A DNA stretch of 19,427 nucleotides. Source: Gammaproteobacteria bacterium. GTDB lineage: Bacteria; Pseudomonadota; Gammaproteobacteria; Chromatiales; Sedimenticolaceae. The stretch lies in the NCBI GenBank assembly GCA_020445165.1, contig JAGRHE010000031.1:1-19427 (forward strand). The letters are read 5' to 3'. Of the stretch, positions 15,062 through 19,427 are shown in pieces. Under the pieces are notes generated by a model. The model made no database searches and was not told the DNA's origin. It was given only the letters and a program-made list of their open reading frames with translations. How positions within the stretch are numbered: the first letter of the stretch is position 1; each line of letters starts with the position of its first letter. Made by a program: the position numbers and the translations under genes.

Positions 15062-17095
15062 ATGTCGAACCCCCTGCTCGAACAGACCGGCCTGCCGGCC
15101 TTCTCCAGGATCAAACCGGAGCACGTCGAACCGGCGATCGATGCCCTGCTGAGCGAGAACCGCGCGCGCATCGCGGCGCTGATCGAAAACACGCCACAGC
15201 CGGACTGGCACAATTTCGTCGAGCCGATCGACGAGCTGGAAGACCGCCTCGGCCGCACCTGGTCACCGGTGTCGCACATGAACTCGGTGGTCAACAGCGA
15301 GGCCCTGCGCGAGGCCTACAACGCCTGTCTGCCGAAGCTGTCCGATTACGGCACCGAGATGGGCCATAACGAGAAGCTGTATGCCGCCTACAAGACGGTT
15401 GCCGCGAACGCTGCCGATCTCGACGACGCCCAGCGCAAGGTGCTGGACAACGCGCTGCGCGATTTTCACCTGTCCGGCGTCGACCTGCCGTCGGACAAGA
15501 AACAGCGTTTCAAGGAGATCAGCCAGGAGCTGTCGAGCCTGACCAGCAAGTTCTCGGAGAACGTGCTCGATGCGACCAATGCCTGGAGCAAGCAGATCGA
15601 TGACCTGATGGCGCTGGCGGGCATGCCGCAGTCGGCGATCGATCTCGCCCGTCAGAATGCCGAGCAACGCGGACTCGATGGCTGGCTGCTGACACTCGAC
15701 TACCCGTCGTTCGCGCCGGTCATGAACTACGCGATCGACCCGGCCTTGCGACGCGAGGTGTACGAGGCGTATCAGACCCGCGCCAGCGACCAGGGCCCCG
15801 ATGCCGGCCGGTTCGACAACAGCGAGATCATGGACCGAATTCTCGCCTTGCGTCACGAGCAGGCCCAGCTGCTGGGTTTTGCCAACTACGCCGAACGCTC
15901 GCTGGAACGCAAGATGGCGCGCTCGACCGACGAAGTGCTGACCTTCCTGCACGACCTGGCAGCACGCTCCAAGCCGCAGGCCGAGCGTGAACTGGCCGAA
16001 CTGCGCGCCTTTGCCGCCGAACACAAGGGCGTGTCGGAACTCGATCCCTGGGACATCGCTTACTACAGCGAACAACTGCGTCAGCACCGCTACAGCATCA
16101 CCCAGGAAGAGGTGAAGCCATACTTCCCCGAGACGCGTGTCGTGCCGGGCATGTTCGAGGTGGTCGGGCGTCTGTATGGCGTGACCTTCCACGAGGTCGA
16201 CGGTGTCGACACCTGGCACCCGGACGTGAAGTTTTACGAGATCCGCGACCACGATGGCAGTGTGCGTGGCCAGTTCTATTTCGACCTGTACGCACGCAAG
16301 GACAAGCGCGGTGGTGCGTGGATGGACGACTGCCAGTCGCGCATGGTGACCAGCAACGTGGTCCAGATCCCGGTCGCCTACATGACCTGTAATTTCACGC
16401 CGCCGGTCGGCGCCAAGCCGGCGCTGCTGACCCACGACGAGGTCGAGACGCTGTTCCACGAGTTCGGCCATGGCTTGCATCACATGCTGACCCGGATCGA
16501 TTACGCCGGGATATCGGGCATCAACGGCGTGGCCTGGGATGCGGTCGAGCTGCCGTCGCAATTCATGGAGAACTACTGCTGGGAACGCGAAGCGCTCGAC
16601 CTGTTCGCCGCGCACTACGAGACCGGGGAGAAGATCCCGGAAGACCTCTACCAGCGCATGCTGGCGGCGAAGAATTTCCAGTCCGGCATGATGATGGTGC
16701 GCCAGCTCGAGTTCTCGCTGTTCGATTTCCGCATCCACCGTGAATACGACCCGCAGCGCGGCGGGCGCATCTACGAAATCCTCGACCAGGTGCGGGCCGA
16801 GGTGGCGGTGAACATTCCACCGGCATGGACCCGTTTTGCACATGCCTTCTCGCACATCTTCGCTGGCGGCTACGCGGCCGGGTATTACAGCTACAAGTGG
16901 GCCGAGGTGTTGTCTGCGGACGCGTTCTCGCTGTTCGAGGAAAACGGTATCTTCGACCAGGCAACCGGCCAGTCATTCCTGCACAACATCCTCGAGCGCG
17001 GCGGTGCGCAGGATGCCATGGACCTGTTCGTCGCCTTCCGCGGACGTGAGCCGCAGATCGATGCCCTGCTGCGGCACACCGGTATTGCCGCCTGA
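15062..17095 (+). CDS. prlC: Oligopeptidase A (M3 family zinc metallopeptidase)
   Basis: The 677-residue protein matches the length of E. coli PrlC (about 680). It is a cytoplasmic peptidase that degrades short peptides, including cleaved signal peptides. The zinc site HEFGHGLHH starts at His466, giving ligands His466 and His470 and catalytic Glu467; the third ligand is Glu496 in AVELPSQFMENY. The N-terminal helical part begins with NPLLEQTGLPAFSRIKPEHVEPAI, as in PrlC, and the C-terminal block has FAHAFSHIFAGGYAAGYYSY, also typical of the family. A GTG at 15020 opens the frame earlier, but ATG 15062 gives the conserved N-terminus. A possible -10 (CAGAAT, 15024-15029) with a weak -35 lies between, which also favours the later start. 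Confidence 0.96.
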   Translation: MSNPLLEQTGLPAFSRIKPEHVEPAIDALLSENRARIAALIENTPQPDWHNFVEPIDELEDRLGRTWSPVSHMNSVVNSEALREAYNACLPKLSDYGTEMGHNEKLYAAYKTVAANAADLDDAQRKVLDNALRDFHLSGVDLPSDKKQRFKEISQELSSLTSKFSENVLDATNAWSKQIDDLMALAGMPQSAIDLARQNAEQRGLDGWLLTLDYPSFAPVMNYAIDPALRREVYEAYQTRASDQGPDAGRFDNSEIMDRILALRHEQAQLLGFANYAERSLERKMARSTDEVLTFLHDLAARSKPQAERELAELRAFAAEHKGVSELDPWDIAYYSEQLRQHRYSITQEEVKPYFPETRVVPGMFEVVGRLYGVTFHEVDGVDTWHPDVKFYEIRDHDGSVRGQFYFDLYARKDKRGGAWMDDCQSRMVTSNVVQIPVAYMTCNFTPPVGAKPALLTHDEVETLFHEFGHGLHHMLTRIDYAGISGINGVAWDAVELPSQFMENYCWEREALDLFAAHYETGEKIPEDLYQRMLAAKNFQSGMMMVRQLEFSLFDFRIHREYDPQRGGRIYEILDQVRAEVAVNIPPAWTRFAHAFSHIFAGGYAAGYYSYKWAEVLSADAFSLFEENGIFDQATGQSFLHNILERGGAQDAMDLFVAFRGREPQIDALLRHTGIAA

Positions 17096-17111
17096 AATCC
17101 AGTCGCGAAGC

Positions 17112-17147
17112 GGCGCCAGCGATGGGCGTGTGCCCTGCGCCGGCGCC
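17112..17147 (+). terminator. Long GC-rich hairpin after prlC
   Basis: Two 16-nt arms (17112-17127 and 17132-17147) pair at 13 of 16 positions around a GTGT loop, beginning with GGCGCC and closing with GGGC/GCCC. It starts 16 bp after the prlC stop. No T tract follows, so it may stabilise the prlC mRNA end or stop transcription with Rho. Its right arm lies about where the -35 of the next gene would be. Confidence 0.45.
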
Positions 17148-17158
17148 GCCGATCGGGC

Positions 17159-17164
17159 TACACT
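17159..17164 (+). promoter_or_regulatory. Possible -10 element of the SH3-domain gene
   Basis: TACACT (4 of 6 to the -10 consensus) lies 27 bp before the ATG at 17192, with CAGGG as a modest ribosome site between. No clear -35 exists because the hairpin arm occupies that position. Confidence 0.3.
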
Positions 17165-17191
17165 GTCTGCTTTAAATGCAGCAGGGCGCGC

Positions 17192-17911
17192 ATGAATCTT
17201 TCGAACGCAATCCGCCTGTTGGTCGTGGTGATGGTCACGGCCAGCGGCCTGGGCAACGCCGCCCACGTCACCGACAAGCTGGTCGTCGGCGTCTATCCGC
17301 AGCCCGCTGAAGAAGGCAGTCCGTTGCGCCTGGTCAGCAGTGGCACACCGCTCGACGTGCTTTCGACCAAGGGCGACTATGCCGAGGTGCGGCTGGCCGA
17401 CGACACCCGTGGCTGGGTCGAGGCGCGCTACATCACCGATGAGAAGCCGGCCAAGGCGATGCTGCTCGAGACCCAGGCACGGTTGCGTCAGATGGGCCTG
17501 GAAATGGCCGCCCTGCGCGCTGGGGAAGGAGGACGCGAAGGGGACGCTGAACCTATGCCGTCGGCGCAGAGTCTGCCCCCGAGTGCGCGCGAAGCGCAGT
17601 TGCAGCAGGCGCTGGACCAGGCCAAACAACGGGTCGATGAGCTGGAGGCCCGGCTGATTCAGCAGGACACGCAGCAGGATGCCCAGCAACGGCTCGAGCA
17701 ACTGCAGGCCAGGGTGCGCGATGCTTTGGAACGCTTGGCAGCGTCCCAGGGCCTCACCCTGCAGGATGCGGCAGCCTCGCCGGCTCAGGGTTTTTTCAGT
17801 CGTTACCGGACCTGGATCGCGGCCGCCGGCGCCCTGCTGGTGGGGATTGCCGCCGGTATTGGTTTTGTCGACTACCGGATCCGCAAGCGCTACGGCGGTT
17901 TCCGCATCTGA
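17192..17911 (+). CDS. SH3 domain protein with signal peptide, coiled coil and C-terminal TM (TIGR04211/YgiM type)
   Basis: The 239-residue product has an N-terminal signal peptide (cleavage likely after GNAA, residue 24), a bacterial SH3 domain (about 27-84: VGVYPQPAEEGSPLRLVSSGTPLDVL, then GDYAEVRLADDTRGWVEARYI), and a linker and Gln-rich coiled coil (about 90-186). It ends with a transmembrane helix at 207-226 and a short basic cytoplasmic tail (RIRKRYGGFRI). This order is that of the TIGR04211 / E. coli YgiM family, whose role is unclear; the SH3 part probably faces the periplasm near the cell wall. It has its own possible promoter downstream of prlC and is convergent with the rhlE-type gene across a 44 bp gap. 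Confidence 0.88.
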   Translation: MNLSNAIRLLVVVMVTASGLGNAAHVTDKLVVGVYPQPAEEGSPLRLVSSGTPLDVLSTKGDYAEVRLADDTRGWVEARYITDEKPAKAMLLETQARLRQMGLEMAALRAGEGGREGDAEPMPSAQSLPPSAREAQLQQALDQAKQRVDELEARLIQQDTQQDAQQRLEQLQARVRDALERLAASQGLTLQDAAASPAQGFFSRYRTWIAAAGALLVGIAAGIGFVDYRIRKRYGGFRI

Positions 17912-17912
17912 T

Positions 17913-17926
17913 CGGCGGATCCGCCG
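17913..17926. terminator. Perfect palindrome between convergent genes
   Basis: CGGCGGATCCGCCG is a perfect 14 bp palindrome starting 1 bp after the stop of the SH3-domain gene, in the 44 bp gap to the convergent helicase gene. As RNA it can form a 5 bp stem with a GATC loop from either strand. No T tract is present, so its role in termination is uncertain. Confidence 0.3.
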
Positions 17927-17955
17927 CAGCGGTATGCCTCGGTCTCAGTAGCCGT

Positions 17956-19427
17956 TCAACCGCCGAGCAGGGCAGGCTTGGATCGTGGCGCCCGATTGCC
18001 GTTGTCGCTACTGCGCGGCTTGCCGCCGTTTCCAGGCTTTCGTGCCACGTTGCCGTTCGCTTCGTGACGGGGAGTGTTTGCGTGCGCGTTGCCAGCGCTG
18101 CGTGCCGGTCGTTTGCGTGCTGCTGAATTGCCGCGCTGGTCACCGGATTCCGCCCGCAAGGTGTTGCCGTCCCGCTTGCCAGCGGCAGGCTTGCCGCGAT
18201 CCCTGGCGGCATTGTCGGCGCGTGGCTGGCCAGATCTGGTCGTGGCCGGGCGACCGCGTGACGGTCCGCCATCCCGCCTGCCGCCCGCCTGCTGCCGGTT
18301 ACGGCCATTCTGGATCGGCTCGGCCGCGATGCTCGGGTCCGGCTCGTAACCGGGCAGCGTCTCGCTGCGGATCTTGCGGCCGAGCAGGCGTTCGATATCA
18401 CTGAGCAGCTTGAGTTCGTCGACGCAGACCAGCGAAATCGCCTCGCCCTCATTGCCGGCACGACCGGTACGGCCGATCCGGTGGACATAGTCCTCGGCCA
18501 CGTTCGGCAATTCATAGTTGACCACGTGCGGCAGTTGGTCGATGTCCAACCCGCGCGCGGCGATGTCTGTGGCGACCAGCACGCGCACGGTGCCGGCCTT
18601 GAACCCGGCCAGTGCCTTGGTGCGCGCGCCCTGCGACTTGTTGCCGTGGATCGCGGCCGCCGTCAGGCCATCGTGTTCGAGCTGGCCGGCGAGGCGGTTG
18701 GCACCGTGCTTGGTGCGCGTGAACACCAGTACCTGGCGCCAGTTGTTGGCACCGATCAGGTACGACAGCAGTTCGCGTTTGCGCGCCTTGTCGACCGGGT
18801 ACACGACCTGGGCGACGGTTTCGGCGGCGGTGTTGCGCGGCGCGACGTCGATCGAAACCGGCTGATCGAGCAGCTTGTCCGCCAGGGTGCGGATCTCGCC
18901 GGCGAAGGTGGCCGAGAAGAGCAGGTTCTGGCGCTTTGCCGGCAGCAATGCCAACACCTTGCGGATGTCATGGATGAAGCCCATATCGAGCATGCGATCG
19001 GCCTCGTCGAGGACCAGGATCTCGATTTTCGACAGGTCGAGCGTGCGCTGCTGGACATGATCGAGCAGGCGACCTGGCGTCGCGATCAGGATGTCGACAC
19101 CCTGGCGCAGTGCGCTGATCTGCGGGTTGATCTTCACCCCGCCGAAGATCACCGACGAACGCAGCGCAAGGTGCTTGCCATAGGTGGTCACACTGTCGCC
19201 GACCTGGGCGGCCAGTTCGCGTGTCGGCACCAGGATCAGCGCACGCGGCTGGTTGGGGCGCTTGCCTTCTGCCTTGCGCCCGGCCAACAGTTGCAGCAGC
19301 GGCAGCGTGAAGCCGGCGGTCTTACCCGTTCCCGTTTGCGCTGCCGCGAGTACGTCGCGGCCTTCGAGGATGACGGGGATCGCCTGCTGCTGGATCGGGG
19401 TCGGATGGGTGTAGCCCTGCGACGCGA
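17956..19427 (-). CDS. rhlE: DEAD-box RNA helicase, RhlE type (N-terminus beyond right edge)
   Basis: There are 489 visible codons; by comparison with RhlE only some 15-20 N-terminal residues are missing. In visible numbering the motifs are: Q-motif PTPIQ (8-12), Walker A AQTGTGKT (29-36), PTREL (67-71), DEAD (140-143), SAT (171-173) and [10 protein letters not shown] (315-324). The [16 protein letters not shown] segment after the helicase core is characteristic of RhlE. From about residue 366 to the end there is a low-complexity tail of roughly 120 residues rich in Arg, Gly, Asn, Ala and Lys, expected to be disordered and RNA-binding. RhlE proteins act in ribosome assembly and RNA turnover. 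The frame remains open through 19427, so the internal TTG at 19287 is not the start. Confidence 0.93.
   Translation of the reverse strand, partial: ASQGYTHPTPIQQQAIPVILEGRDVLAAAQTGTGKTAGFTLPLLQLLAGRKAEGKRPNQPRALILVPTRELAAQVGDSVTTYGKHLALRSSVIFGGVKINPQISALRQGVDILIATPGRLLDHVQQRTLDLSKIEILVLDEADRMLDMGFIHDIRKVLALLPAKRQNLLFSATFAGEIRTLADKLLDQPVSIDVAPRNTAAETVAQVVYPVDKARKRELLSYLIGANNWRQVLVFTRTKHGANRLAGQLEHDGLTAAAIHGNKSQGARTKALAGFKAGTVRVLVATDIAARGLDIDQLPHVVNYELPNVAEDYVHRIGRTGRAGNEGEAISLVCVDELKLLSDIERLLGRKIRSETLPGYEPDPSIAAEPIQNGRNRQQAGGRRDGGPSRGRPATTRSGQPRADNAARDRGKPAAGKRDGNTLRAESGDQRGNSAARKRPARSAGNAHANTPRHEANGNVARKPGNGGKPRSSDNGNRAPRSKPALLGG

Noticed and set aside
15263..16855. 530-codon open frame antisense to prlC
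   Set aside because: It mirrors the prlC coding strand in GC-rich DNA, its translation shows no recognisable domain, and prlC is unambiguous.

Overview
The window is about 19.4 kb of GC-rich (roughly 60-65% by eye), densely coding chromosome from a gammaproteobacterium. The protein content and gene order (argH divergent from algZ-algR, aroE, a gamma-carbonic anhydrase near prlC, an rhlE-type helicase, two c-di-GMP enzymes) fit free-living Gammaproteobacteria related to Pseudomonadales or Chromatiales. I cannot name a genus. No rRNA, tRNA, insertion sequence, phage gene, integrase or CRISPR array is visible. No gene-free stretch exceeds 300 bp; the largest is 7547-7783.

Left part (1-3798): the 5' end of argH runs off the left edge on the minus strand. 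Divergent from it is algZ-algR, a LytS/LytTR-type two-component system. It is followed by hemB (porphobilinogen synthase) and an HPP-family membrane protein whose start overlaps the hemB stop.

Middle left (3805-7783): a minus-strand two-gene unit encodes an orphan periplasmic substrate-binding-like protein (PF04392 type) and, 10 bp downstream, a membrane-bound CHASE-PAS-GGDEF-EAL protein. No transporter permease or ATPase is present, so the pair looks like a ligand-sensing c-di-GMP module. This is the best candidate for an under-described system here.

Middle right (7784-12537): aroE and a large lipoprotein of unknown function read rightward. A gamma-class carbonic anhydrase reads leftward, divergent from lemA and a membrane GIDE/BAM-domain protein carrying a canonical EF-hand loop.

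Right part (12538-19427): a soluble GAF-PAS-GGDEF-EAL protein with an unusual EAL loop 6, then prlC (oligopeptidase A), then a signal-peptide/SH3/coiled-coil/TM protein (TIGR04211/YgiM type). Convergent with the latter is an rhlE-type DEAD-box helicase with a long disordered basic tail, whose N-terminus lies beyond the right edge.

Most of the window is conserved housekeeping or signalling DNA. The accessory-looking interest lies in the two c-di-GMP loci, the LemA-GIDE-EF-hand pair and the unknown lipoprotein. All domain assignments are by eye, without database searches.
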